A stretch of DNA of 64,000 nt, from NCBI RefSeq assembly GCF_947489355.1, contig NZ_CANLDD010000006.1, positions 1 to 64,000 of the forward strand, written 5' to 3'. The DNA comes from an uncultured Microbulbifer sp. GTDB lineage: Bacteria > Pseudomonadota > Gammaproteobacteria > Pseudomonadales > Cellvibrionaceae. The notes under the pieces were generated by a model. The model was not told where the DNA came from and searched no databases. It saw nothing but the letters and a program-made list of their open reading frames with translations. The position numbers and the translations under genes were made by a program. Below, in pieces: positions 10,530-19,541 of this stretch; position 1 is the first letter of the stretch, and each line of letters begins with the position of its first letter.

Positions 10530-11678
10530 TTAGGTGCGCACTTTCATCAAATCGATAAACTGGTCGAACAAAGGTGCCAGATCGTGCGGGCCCGGGCTCG
10601 CCTCCGGGTGCCCCTGAAAGCTGAAGGCCGGCTTGTCTGTCAAGCGGATGCCCTGCAGGGTGCCGTCGAAGAGGGATTTATGGGTTACCTCCACATTCTC
10701 GGGAAGGGCGTCCGCATCCACCGCAAAGCCGTGGTTCTGCGCAGTGATCATCACCCTGCCGCTGCGCAGATCCTGCACCGGGTGGTTGCCGCCGTGGTGC
10801 CCAAATTTCATCTTGGAGGTTTTAGCGCCCACGGCCAGGCCGAGCAGCTGGTGTCCCAGGCAGATACCATAGGTGGGAATACCCGTGTCGAGCAATGCAC
10901 GAATAGCAGCGATCGCATAGTCGCAGGGTTCCGGGTCACCGGGGCCATTGGACAGGAAGATGCCGTCGGGGTTCATCCCCAGCACTTCCGCTGCGGGTGT
11001 CTGCGCCGGTACCACGGTAATATTGCAGCCGCGATCCACCAGCATGCGCAGGATATTGCGTTTTACACCGAAATCGTAGGCCACCACCTTGAACGGTTGT
11101 GGCGGTGCTGCCTTGTGTCCGGCATCCAGGGCCCAGGTCCCTGCATTAAAGGGGTAGGAATCCTTGGTCGTCACAACCCTGGCCAAATCCATCCCCTTGA
11201 GGCCGGCAAAGGCTTTGGCCTTTGCCAAAGCCTTTGCGCAATCGAGATTCTCACCTGCCACGATACAGCCGTTCTGCGCACCCTTGTCGCGCAAAAGGCG
11301 GGTCAGGCGACGGGTATCGATATCGGCGATAGCGACAATATTGCGCTCGCGCAGGTAGTCCTGCAGGGGCTGCTTGTTGCGAAAACTGCTGGCAAGCAGG
11401 GGCAGATCCCGGATCACCAGGCCCGCGGCCCAGACTTCTGCGCACTCTTCATCTGTCCCATTGGTGCCGGTATTGCCGATGTGCGGGTAAGTCAGGGTAA
11501 CAATCTGGCGGGCGTAGGAGGGATCGGTAAGAATCTCCTGATAGCCGGTCATTGAAGTATTGAACACGACCTCGCCCACAGAGCTGCCGTGGGCCCCGAT
11601 TGCGCGTCCCTCAAAGACACTGCCATCTGCGAGCACCAGCAGGGCGGGCGTTATCGTGTGCAAAAAGTCGAGGGACAT
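10530..11678 (-). CDS. carA: Carbamoyl-phosphate synthase small subunit (glutaminase)
   Basis: A 382-residue CarA. The N-terminal small-subunit domain contains [33 protein letters not shown], and the C-terminal class I glutamine amidotransferase domain contains the nucleophile motif [15 protein letters not shown] and the [10 protein letters not shown] histidine/glutamate block. It releases ammonia from glutamine and passes it to CarB. The open frame extends 141 bp further upstream without protein-like character; the start at 11678 (MSLDF) has GGAG about 8 bases before it and matches family length. A T-run hairpin lies in the leader about 110 bp upstream. In many gammaproteobacteria dapB is directly upstream; here more than 9 kb of other DNA separates them. 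Confidence 0.97.
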   Translation of the reverse strand: MSLDFLHTITPALLVLADGSVFEGRAIGAHGSSVGEVVFNTSMTGYQEILTDPSYARQIVTLTYPHIGNTGTNGTDEECAEVWAAGLVIRDLPLLASSFRNKQPLQDYLRERNIVAIADIDTRRLTRLLRDKGAQNGCIVAGENLDCAKALAKAKAFAGLKGMDLARVVTTKDSYPFNAGTWALDAGHKAAPPQPFKVVAYDFGVKRNILRMLVDRGCNITVVPAQTPAAEVLGMNPDGIFLSNGPGDPEPCDYAIAAIRALLDTGIPTYGICLGHQLLGLAVGAKTSKMKFGHHGGNHPVQDLRSGRVMITAQNHGFAVDADALPENVEVTHKSLFDGTLQGIRLTDKPAFSFQGHPEASPGPHDLAPLFDQFIDLMKVRT

Positions 11679-11786
11679 ACAGGTCTCCGGCGAGGGTACA
11701 GCATTAGTCAAATTGGAACTCCGATCTTCACAGCGGCTTGCGGGCCGTGGGCCTTGAACAGGTGGGCATCTCTGGCTAGTGCGCGC

Positions 11787-11827
11787 ATAAAAAAGCGAGA
11801 TGAAACCTGACAGCTTCATCCCGCTTT
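11787..11827 (-). terminator. Intrinsic terminator or attenuator in the carA leader
   Basis: On the minus strand, positions 11827-11792 form a stem (AAAGCG, one mismatch, GATGAA paired across a ten-base loop) followed by a run of six T. It lies 109 bp upstream of the carA start and about 180 bp beyond the yfiR-like stop. It could simply end the upstream transcript. If the carA promoter lies upstream of it, it would act as an attenuator for carAB. Confidence 0.6.
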
Positions 11828-11927
11828 AAAATTCTGCCCACACTCGGCACTCACAAACTGGCCATTGCTTACCACCGGTTTTCCGCGGACCTGCACGGCA
11901 CAACTCAGCCCCGCGCCACAGACCTAA

Positions 11928-11964
11928 ATCCGGGCGCAGATTCTACCCGAATCCGCGCCCGGAT
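11928..11964 (-). terminator. Perfect 10-bp hairpin after the yfiR-like gene
   Basis: ATCCGGGCGC (11928-11937) pairs perfectly with 11955-11964 around a 17-base loop, about 40 bp past the stop of the YfiR-like gene. It is GC-rich with only a short T stretch after it on the minus strand. It is a likely transcript end for that gene. Confidence 0.5.
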
Positions 11965-12005
11965 GCCAGTGCAAAAATATGCCGAGGGAATCGAGCGGCT
12001 CCCGT

Positions 12006-12578
12006 TCAGTTGGCCTCGCGCCCGAGACGGAACAGGCTGGTACCCATCTTCAACTCCGCCTTCTCCAGCATGGTCTTGTTCATACGCACGGCCACTTCAC
12101 CACCGCTATCGGCAAACTCGACCATACCGCCAGTTGCAGCAAAACGCTCGGCATCACTTACAGTGAGGACAGGGAAAAATTCCAGCGCCACCAGGGTCTT
12201 GAGCAGGCTGGCGCGCGCCATTGGGCCGAGCACGACAATCTGGCACTTGCGGGCGCGCAGCATCTGCTGCAGGTCGACCTTCTCAAACTCCGCCCTGCGC
12301 CCGTCGATACGCTGGTTTCTGAAGCGCTCCTGCAGGGGTTCACCAAGGGAATCTCCGCCCATCAGGCACACGCGGAAAGGGGCATTACGGTTGGCAAAGG
12401 CATTGACCGGCCATTGCAGATGGTAGGCAAAATGCACAATGTAATCCACCATCACACGCCGTCCAAGGGGGGTATCCGAGAGCTGCACCGCTGCCTGGGC
12501 GCCTGGGGCAGCCAGCGATACCAGCAGTAGAAAGCGTGCAAGAAGGCTGTGGGAAGTGCGAGCATTGTGTGTGTTCAC
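12006..12578 (-). CDS. YfiR/HmsC-like periplasmic protein (DUF4154)
   Basis: A 190-residue protein with an N-terminal signal peptide (LLARFLLLVSLAAPGAQA). The body fits the YfiR/DUF4154 pattern: an HFAYHLQWPVNAF segment near the start, FRVCLMGGDSLG, an I-x-V-L-G strand, LTVSDAERFAATGGMVEF, and a final MNKTMLEKAELKMGTSLFRLGR helix. YfiR of Pseudomonas is the periplasmic repressor of the diguanylate cyclase YfiN. No cyclase gene is adjacent here, so a regulatory partner is only guessed. It is followed by a strong hairpin. Confidence 0.8.
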   Translation of the reverse strand: MNTHNARTSHSLLARFLLLVSLAAPGAQAAVQLSDTPLGRRVMVDYIVHFAYHLQWPVNAFANRNAPFRVCLMGGDSLGEPLQERFRNQRIDGRRAEFEKVDLQQMLRARKCQIVVLGPMARASLLKTLVALEFFPVLTVSDAERFAATGGMVEFADSGGEVAVRMNKTMLEKAELKMGTSLFRLGREAN

Positions 12579-13650
12579 GGTTCTTCAATCCCTGCGGCTT
12601 GCACCATTTGCCCACAAGGCAACAGCCCCGCCCTGTTCCCAGGGAGCTACCACCCGACAAACGGTTTCGGTCAATGGGCACCTGTGGCGAGGGACCTTCC
12701 CCGGACTCCCTTGCGCTTTGCAAAAAAGCCCGGCCACTCCGCAAGTTTAGCTCACCGGGTCGGCGCAAGGCCTTTAAATAGCAGCGACAGCCCGAAGTTG
12801 CGCCCGACTGTCATGGGAAGGGAATGGAGGGACAGCAGCACCTGTTATCCCATCCGGCTGCGCGGCATCCACTTACCACCGCTTGTATGGTACAAGGCCT
12901 TTAAGAAAGCAGTGCTTTTGAGAACAGAATAGGTAGTTAAGAATGAAACCAAAAACTGCCCGCTCATCTGCAACAAGAACTTGGGCCAGAAATCAATTTC
13001 TTCGGTGAACAGCGAAAGGACCAAATTCCCAGGGGCTCAGCGGCGTTCCGGCTTGCGCTACCATTTCTGCAACGCTACGAGCGCCAGCAGAGGAGTCTGC
13101 CCAAGCGGCATGACTCAAATCAAATTGCCTCCGGTAAACCCAGAGTGATTCCCCTTTCAAGCTACACTGCCCTACCCATTCCTTTGGGAGTTACCTTGGG
13201 TCTCACAAGTTCTCATTACATCTCTGTATGCATGCCACGGCTGAAGAACTCCGTGAGGTCTCCACAATCTTGCCATTCAGATAGCGAGAAACTCTCCCTT
13301 CTGAGTCGATTGCTTTGCAGGGGCTTCGATGGCGTTACAAACCTCGTCACCTAGAATTTGCATTTCAAAGCGATACCAGCACTTCAGGAGCGCGCACTCC
13401 CTATGGCCTACGTACTTCTCTGCCTACACTTCACGTTGATTGTTCGCTCGTGCATCCTGCCTCTCAAATATTCCTAATTTAAAGCTCCGCACAGCGCGCA
13501 AGACTCGATACTGGTGTGTGGCTAGCTCTTGCCAGGCAGGGACTTTCACCCTACAAGATGCTACAAGCTGCGCTTGTTAGCACTAGAATGGCACATCAAT
13601 TTCAAAAACCTGTGGAGGTTCAGAAGCCTTTGGCTGAAGAACGTTCTCAT
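12579..13650. other. Region upstream of the first IS6 copy, no gene recognised
   Basis: About 1.07 kb in which no frame looks like a real protein. The part from about 13080 to 13640 has an odd composition, with many short stops in all frames. It may be a decayed repeat or old mobile DNA against which the IS6 element landed, but I cannot name it. Confidence 0.3.
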
Positions 13651-14482
13651 GATTCTGTCGCAAATTTTTCCATGCTTGCTGATGCCTCTACTTTTCAGGT
13701 ATAAACTCCCGATTTCAATTTGTGGCTTGAGGGTCATGTCATTGATCAGTTTTAAGGGGGCCCACTACCCAAAAAATGTGATTCTGTATGCGGTTTTTTC
13801 TACGTACGCTATACGGTTTCCCATCGTGATCTTGAGGAAATTATGCAAGAACACGGGGTGACCGTGGATCAGGCCACACTCAATCGGTGGGTTGTCAAAT
13901 ACTCTTCTCAAATTGCCAAAGAGGCCAAAAAGAAAAAGGGGGCAGGTCGGCACATCCTGGCGTATGGATGAGACGTATATCAAAATTAAGGGTAAGTGGG
14001 TATACCTGTATCGAGCCGTTGATAAATCCGGAAAAACCATTGATTTTATGCTATCAAAGGCCAGAGATGAAGCTGCAGCGACACGCTTCTTTGAGAAATC
14101 CATTGCTAGTAATGGGGTGCCAGAGAAGGTGGTTATAAGTAAAAGCGGAGCCAATCTGGCGGGTCCAACCAACCTCAATATCTATCTGTTTCTGATGGGA
14201 TTCTGGCTTTCATTTATCGATACTCTGCAGTTCAAATATCTCAACAATATCGTGGAACAGGACCATCGGTTTATCAAGCGAATAACCAAGCCTATGATGG
14301 GCTTTAAGGCCTTTCATTCAGCCGCTGCCACTCTCGATGGAACTGAAGCGGCACATATGATCCGAAAAGGGCAACTGGGACAGGCTGACATACCAGCCTA
14401 TCGCCAGTTTATGGCGCTCGCAGGGTAACTGCGCCCAGATCATCGGTGTATTTCGGCCAGACGTAAAGTTTGCGACAAAACC
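13651..14482 (+). mobile_element. IS6-family insertion sequence, copy 1 (832 bp)
   Basis: The ends are GATTCTGTCGCAAA at 13651 and, reading inward from 14482, GGTTTTGTCGCAAA. Both match the IS6-family terminal repeat (GGNNCTGTYGCAAA type). Copy 2 lies 5007 bp downstream in the same orientation with identical length. Eight-base flanks (GTTCTCAT left, CAAAGTGG right) do not match, so no target duplication is visible. The transposase inside is inactive. Confidence 0.88.
13736..14428 (+). pseudogene. IS6-family transposase, broken (copy 1)
   Basis: The start of the IS6 transposase (SLISFKGAHYPKNVILYAVF) reads in one frame. The next part ([20 protein letters not shown]) is shifted after a six-T run at 13794-13799. 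The remainder ([23 protein letters not shown] through [17 protein letters not shown]) returns to the first frame after an A/G-rich run at about 13927-13942. The middle frame would end at a TGA, so no complete protein can be made without two shifts. The first catalytic Asp (MDET) and the Glu (VEQDHR) remain, but the second catalytic Asp (family pattern I-D-K-S-G-A-N) is Ser here (AGT at 14138-14140). The element can move only if a transposase is supplied in trans. Confidence 0.88.
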
Positions 14483-14558
14483 CAAAGTGGAGCGCTACAG
14501 TTGGTGTTTGCTTGTGGATGGCAAAAAGGCTTTTATACTTCCTATACTCAAAAGCAAT

Positions 14559-14795
14559 TCATTCGCTCAGCGTAATTTCTGCACCCGCCCCAGGCAATCC
14601 GGATACCGGCAGCGAATCACCGCTGTCTTTTCGGCGAATATCCACGGCGGTAACACTGCTGGAGAAGGTTTTGGATACGGAACCGCCGGTGCTGCTGGAG
14701 CTACTCGAACTGCCGCCCCCGCCGCCACAAGCACTCAAAGCTAATAACAGCAGAGCGGTGAGCGCAGATTTAAGCATGAAGTTTTTCCCGTTCAT
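14559..14795 (-). CDS. Small putative lipoprotein coupled to the subtilase gene
   Basis: A 78-residue protein with a signal sequence ending in the lipobox LLALSACGGGG, so the cysteine would be lipidated. A poly-Gly/poly-Ser linker and a short tail of about 40 residues follow. The tail (VTAVDIRRKDSGDSLPVSGLPGAG) has no recognised domain. The reading frame overlaps the end of the upstream subtilase gene by ATGA when counted from 14813, but an AAGGAG motif 9 bases before the second ATG makes 14795 the better start. The tight coupling suggests it works with the protease, for instance as a surface anchor or helper; that is inference. Confidence 0.65.
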   Translation of the reverse strand: MNGKNFMLKSALTALLLLALSACGGGGGSSSSSSSTGGSVSKTFSSSVTAVDIRRKDSGDSLPVSGLPGAGAEITLSE

Positions 14796-14809
14796 CAGTT
14801 TGCGCTCCT

Positions 14810-17800
14810 TCATTGCACAAAATCGTAAGTGACGATGAAATGGCTCTTGCCGGGCTCCAGCGCCAGCGGTCCCGGCATGTCGAGTTGGAAAGTCAGCTCG
14901 CCGTTATCTGTTTGAAACCGGCTGCTGGCAAGTAGGGTGTCGCCCTCATCCAGGTTTCCGTCGCTGTTGTCGTCCAGGTAGAGTTTTGCCAGGGCGATAT
15001 CCAATCCGTCGTCCCCGCTGCCGGATGCTTGCAAGGTCAGGGTGTTGAGTTCCGATGCCACGTCCGTCCCCAGGCTAAACACCTGCACCACCACATCCTC
15101 CTCGCCGGGACTCGCCTCGCGATCGCCCGCAGTACCCGAATTTAACTTCACGCCTGAACTCGATGCCTGCCGGAAGCGGGGGTTAAAGGGCTGGGCATCT
15201 TCGCTGTCCACCGCGCCGTCATTATCGGTATCCACCACCGTTGCCGCATTCAAGCCCAGCACGAAGGCGCCGCGAATCGTGTTCTGCACACTGTTGCCGG
15301 CACTGTCTGTGGCGACAATGCGCAGGTCGGCGACGGCGGAGTCCGACACTTCGGGCAGCAGGGCAAGGTAGCGACCGTCCACCGGTGCGGTTTCCAGCGA
15401 CAACCAGTCACCCCCGCCCAGCGCCAATTCGGTGGTCACGGAATCGAGTGGCAACTGGCTTTCGAGGGACAAAAACAGCTTGGCGTTGCGGCGCGCATAG
15501 TGGGAAATCACGCCGTCGTCCAGCAGTTCCAGCATGGCGATACGCGGCGCGGTGGCACCGTCCAGATTGTTGAGTTGCATCCGGGCGCTGGAGGTGTATT
15601 CCTCTTCACCAAGAGACGTGGTGTACTCGAAATCCATCTGCACCGAGGTACATTCGCTGCCGGCGAAGAACAGGTACTCTGGAATAACGTCGCCGCTGCC
15701 CAATTCACTATCGCCGGGCAGGCACAGGGCGCGGTAGCTGGACTCCGGGCGGTAGCCGTTGCCCCAGCTGTCCATTATCCAGGAAGAAATGGAGCCGTGG
15801 CTGGGAAGCAAGCGGTGATTACCGCCGTCATTGCGCAGACCCCCGACAAAATACCTGGGGCCCTGGCCCATAAGCATGATGCCACTGGACCGCTCCAGTA
15901 TTACCTCGGGGATAGTGAAGTCCTCATCGTTACGCCGCAGCTTGCGGTAGACCGTGCGGCCGACGGAAATTTCGTTGCTGTGGGTCTGCGTGGTCCAATC
16001 TTCCCCTAGGGGTACACGCAAATTCAAAAATGTGGGCCAAGCGGCGATACCCTCCTCGTGCCCATGCAGGGTCAGCAGGGACGACTTGTGGGTCAACTCG
16101 CTCGGTATCGTCCACCAGTTGATAATGGACTCGTACATCATGAACCCGTAACCCACGGCATAGCCCTCCCGATTCCAGAACGGATTGCTGACCAGCAATT
16201 GCGTACTGCCGGGATTGCTGAGATCGAAGTGCAGATCTTCAGACATGCCCTGTTGGCCGTGCTTAACCGTATACAGCTTGCGGTCCTGCGGGTGCGCGCT
16301 CCCTTCCTCCGCCAGGCCCACATAGTTGACATGGAAGTTATCAGACAGGTTGCGCAGGGTTCTCATCGGCGTATCATCACCGTAACCTAGGCTCAAGGCT
16401 CTGGGCATTTCAGGGTGGGTCAGCTCAAGTGTCTGTTCCATAAACTGGAGCGTCTTGCCGCTTTCTGTTTGCAAAGGGGGAATGCCAGCCCCCCGAACTC
16501 TTGCCGGCACTACCAATTCACCATCGGACGTGTGCCGGTTTTCAAACGCATGCCAGACGTCATACCGCTCTCCATCAGCAACGACGTCCGCACTGAACAG
16601 AATATGGATCGGCTCGTTACGCACCGCCATATGCAGGACCGGTTCAGCACTTTCGAAATGGGAGAGCTGCCTCCAGGCAGACCAGCCCTTATTGAACAAA
16701 AATGCGGAATAGGACCAGAATTCCCCCGGCGCCTCGGATTCACGCATGGCCAGCACCTCCGCGCGATGGAAGGCCACTGGCAGGCGCACCCGCTCTTCGC
16801 CGGATAAATATTCAAGCGCCGAATCGTGGGCGAGTTCCAGCGGTTCGCGGTAGGGCACCCGACCATGATCGACATTCAGGTCGACGAACTGGACTTCGCT
16901 CGCACCCGCAGCCAACATGAGCTGGTCGGTGGAAAGCTCCAAGTTGGCGCCGGCGGGGAAACTACCCCCGTCCGCAACTGCGAATTCGGCAGGCGCGCCC
17001 AGGTTTTTCACTGTCACCTGCAGGGATCTCCGGCTGTGAGCGCCCTGCCCGAAGTGCCCCGCATACAGGGTCGGCGGGCTGACCAGAAAACGCGCGCTCG
17101 CGGCCGCGAAGGCATCCAACTGCCCGTTGCCCACCTCGGCCAGTTGGCCGACCACCTGCGCGGCGCGGTTGACCAGCAGCGCCTTGATCTCGGCGCTGGT
17201 CAGTTGCGGGTGCAACTGGCGCAGCAGCGCCGCGGCGCCTGCCACATGGGGTGCGGCAAAAGAAGTACCGGATTCAGTGCGGAGGCCGCCGCCCAGGTTG
17301 GCACTGGTGATATCCACGCCCGGCGCGACCATCTCCGGCTTGACGCTGTTGCTCCTCAGGTCCAGGCTGATGCCGAACATGCCTCGGGAACTGAAGTCCG
17401 CCAGGTGGCCCGCCCCATCCACCGCGCCTACGGTGACGATTTCCTCCGCGGAACCGGGACTGCCAATGGAGTTGAGAAAGGGACCGTCGTTGCCGGCGGC
17501 GGCTACCACCACGACACCGGCGCGCATGGCATTGTTGGCGGCGACGGACGTAACCGAGTTGTTTCCACCCACGCCACCCAGGCTCAGATTGATCACGTCC
17601 ACTGCGTCGTCAGTTTGCGGATTTCCGTCCGGGTCCAACGCGGCTTCGATGGCGGCGATGATGTCGCTCTCGCTGCCAATGCCATGGCTATTCAGCGCCT
17701 TGTAGGCGTAGAGCCTGGCAGCGGGCGCCATCGCCGCGGCCACGCCGGCTACCATGGTGCCGTGGAAGTCGTCGTCCATGGGATCACTATCGTCGTTCAC

Positions 17801-18484
17801 GAAATCGTAGCCACCGGCCACGCGGCAGCCGCTGCCCAAACAGCCGCCCAGGTCTTCATGGGTGTAATCGATACCGGTATCGATAATGGCGATGCTGGTC
17901 CCTTGCCCTTTGACGGCCCTGCCTTGCGCATCGCGCATTGCCCACACCTCGGGGGCGCGTACCTGCTGCGGACTGCCGGCCTGAAAAGCGCGCACCTGCC
18001 GGTCCCGCGTCACCGCGCGCACCTCCGGCATGGCGGCGATAGCGGGCAGCTGATCCACCCTGGCGATTGCGCTGATGGCGTTGACTGCACGAGTAAAGCG
18101 GTGGCTATGGCTCGCGATCAGTTTGCGCTGTTGAAGTTTGGCGACCATTTGCCGCTGGCGCAGGCCCAACTCCTGCTGCCGGGCGGCGAAAGCGCGCATA
18201 TCCCGCCGTGTGCCGATAGCGCCCGATGCCCGCAAGCCAGCCTGCTCCGCAGCGGAAGGCCCGCGCAGTTCGATGATAATGCGCACCTCTTCGTTCGGGC
18301 GATATCTGATCACCTCCGGCCAGGCTTGCCTGTTGCGCTGCGCCTGAGACGCGCCTTCGCGGGACACGCTCAACTGCAGAGAACGAGACTCTGAAGCTTT
18401 CCCCCCCGGGTCGGCTGCCGCGGGTTGCAGTAATGCAACCAAGGCGATCGCTGCCAGATACTGCAGCATCGGTTTTACGCGCAT
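14810..18484 (-). CDS. Large secreted subtilisin-like serine protease (peptidase S8)
   Basis: A 1224-residue exported protease. It has a signal peptide (MRVKPMLQYLAAIALVALLQPAAA), a propeptide-like region of about 150 residues rich in Arg/Gln, then the S8 domain. The catalytic triad is Asp202 in IAIIDTGIDYTHEDL, His241 in DDFHGTMVAGVAA and Ser408 in ESGTSFAAPHVAGAAALL, with the oxyanion Asn332 in AAAGNDGP. The long C-terminal part is beta-rich; near its end, VDTDNDGAVDSEDAQPFNP is a calcium-binding DxDxDG repeat of the thrombospondin type 3 kind, and the last 80 residues resemble a protein-binding or sorting domain. The open frame runs 126 bp further upstream, but the signal peptide starts at 18484. 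The gene sits alone with its lipoprotein partner between two IS6 copies. Confidence 0.92.
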   Translation of the reverse strand: MRVKPMLQYLAAIALVALLQPAAADPGGKASESRSLQLSVSREGASQAQRNRQAWPEVIRYRPNEEVRIIIELRGPSAAEQAGLRASGAIGTRRDMRAFAARQQELGLRQRQMVAKLQQRKLIASHSHRFTRAVNAISAIARVDQLPAIAAMPEVRAVTRDRQVRAFQAGSPQQVRAPEVWAMRDAQGRAVKGQGTSIAIIDTGIDYTHEDLGGCLGSGCRVAGGYDFVNDDSDPMDDDFHGTMVAGVAAAMAPAARLYAYKALNSHGIGSESDIIAAIEAALDPDGNPQTDDAVDVINLSLGGVGGNNSVTSVAANNAMRAGVVVVAAAGNDGPFLNSIGSPGSAEEIVTVGAVDGAGHLADFSSRGMFGISLDLRSNSVKPEMVAPGVDITSANLGGGLRTESGTSFAAPHVAGAAALLRQLHPQLTSAEIKALLVNRAAQVVGQLAEVGNGQLDAFAAASARFLVSPPTLYAGHFGQGAHSRRSLQVTVKNLGAPAEFAVADGGSFPAGANLELSTDQLMLAAGASEVQFVDLNVDHGRVPYREPLELAHDSALEYLSGEERVRLPVAFHRAEVLAMRESEAPGEFWSYSAFLFNKGWSAWRQLSHFESAEPVLHMAVRNEPIHILFSADVVADGERYDVWHAFENRHTSDGELVVPARVRGAGIPPLQTESGKTLQFMEQTLELTHPEMPRALSLGYGDDTPMRTLRNLSDNFHVNYVGLAEEGSAHPQDRKLYTVKHGQQGMSEDLHFDLSNPGSTQLLVSNPFWNREGYAVGYGFMMYESIINWWTIPSELTHKSSLLTLHGHEEGIAAWPTFLNLRVPLGEDWTTQTHSNEISVGRTVYRKLRRNDEDFTIPEVILERSSGIMLMGQGPRYFVGGLRNDGGNHRLLPSHGSISSWIMDSWGNGYRPESSYRALCLPGDSELGSGDVIPEYLFFAGSECTSVQMDFEYTTSLGEEEYTSSARMQLNNLDGATAPRIAMLELLDDGVISHYARRNAKLFLSLESQLPLDSVTTELALGGGDWLSLETAPVDGRYLALLPEVSDSAVADLRIVATDSAGNSVQNTIRGAFVLGLNAATVVDTDNDGAVDSEDAQPFNPRFRQASSSGVKLNSGTAGDREASPGEEDVVVQVFSLGTDVASELNTLTLQASGSGDDGLDIALAKLYLDDNSDGNLDEGDTLLASSRFQTDNGELTFQLDMPGPLALEPGKSHFIVTYDFVQ

Positions 18485-18657
18485 AGTGAACGCCCTGTTT
18501 AAGTATTTATTCTTTCTTTGAAAGGGACCGACTACCGCCAAACCCCAACTACTTTGAGAAATAAAAGGGTAACAGTTCTCAGGAAGAAAGGAAGGCTTGC
18601 CCGATAACATTCCATTGCACTGCTATCGTACCTATATTAGCTGTCATATGACCAGTG

Positions 18658-19489
18658 GATTCTATCGCAAATTTTTCCATGCTCGCAGATGCCTCTACTT
18701 TTCAGGTATAAGCTCCTGATTTCAATTTGTGGCTTGAGGGTCATGTCATTGATCAGTTTTAAGGGGGCCCACTACCCAAAAAATGTGATTCTGTATGCGG
18801 TTTTTTCTACGTACGCTATACGGTTTCCCATCGTGATCTTGAGGAAATTATGCAAGAACACGGGGTGACCGTGGATCAGGCCACACTCAACCGGTGGGTT
18901 GTCAAATACTCTTCTCAAATTGCCAAAGAGGCCAAAAAGAAAAAGGGGGCAGGTCGGCACATCCTGGCGTATGGATGAGACGTATATCAAAATTAAGGGT
19001 AAGTGGGTATACCTGTATCGAGCCGTTGATAAATCCGGAAAAACCATTGATTTTATGCTATCAAAGGCCAGAGATGAAGCTGCAGCGACACGCTTCTTTG
19101 AGAAATCCATTGCTAGTAATGGGGTGCCAGAGAAGGTGGTTATAGGTAAAAGCGGAGCCAATCTGGCGGGTCCAACCAACCTCAATATCTATCTGTTTCT
19201 GATGGGATTCTGGCTTTCATTTATCGATACTCTGCAGTTCAAATATCTCAACAATATCGTGGAACAGGACCATCGGTTTATCAAGCGAATAACCAAGCCT
19301 ATGATGGGCTTTAAGGCCTTTCATTCAGCCGCTGCCACTCTCGATGGAACTGAAGCGGCACATATGATCCGAAAAGGGCAACTGGGACAGGCTGACATAC
19401 CAGCCTATCGCCAGTTTATGGCGCTCGCAGGGTAACTGCGCCCAGATCATCGGTGTATTTCGACCAGACGCAAAATTTGCGACAGAACC
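18658..19489 (+). mobile_element. IS6-family insertion sequence, copy 2 (832 bp)
   Basis: Same length, orientation and structure as copy 1 and differing at only a scattering of bases. The ends are GATTCTATCGCAAA at 18658 and, inward from 19489, GGTTCTGTCGCAAA. The eight-base flanks (GACCAGTG left, GTAAATAG right) do not match each other, and the outer flanks of the two copies do not match either. The pair forms a direct-repeat composite enclosing the subtilase and lipoprotein genes. Confidence 0.88.
18743..19435 (+). pseudogene. IS6-family transposase, broken (copy 2)
   Basis: It has the same two compensating frameshifts at the same two runs as copy 1. The codon for the second catalytic Asp is Gly here (GGT at 19145-19147), where copy 1 has Ser (AGT). 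GAT to GGT to AGT is the shortest path, so copy 2 keeps the older dead state. Because the copies share the frameshifts, they descend from an element that was already broken. Confidence 0.88.
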
Positions 19490-19541
19490 GTAAATAGCAT
19501 GCAGGAATTCTACTGCAATGGTGGTACGGAACACACATTGT

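Noticed and set aside
12536-12932. Several overlapping plus-strand frames of 80-127 codons upstream of the yfiR-like gene
   Set aside because: Mutually overlapping, rich in rare residue patterns, no start signals; judged random open frames.
13080-13640. Possible remnant of a group II intron or other known repeat
   Set aside because: The composition is odd, but I found no intron domain V or reverse-transcriptase motif and cannot name it.
16826-18394. A 522-codon plus-strand frame inside the subtilase gene
   Set aside because: Antisense shadow of a GC-rich real gene; His/Gly/Ala-rich composition typical of such shadows.
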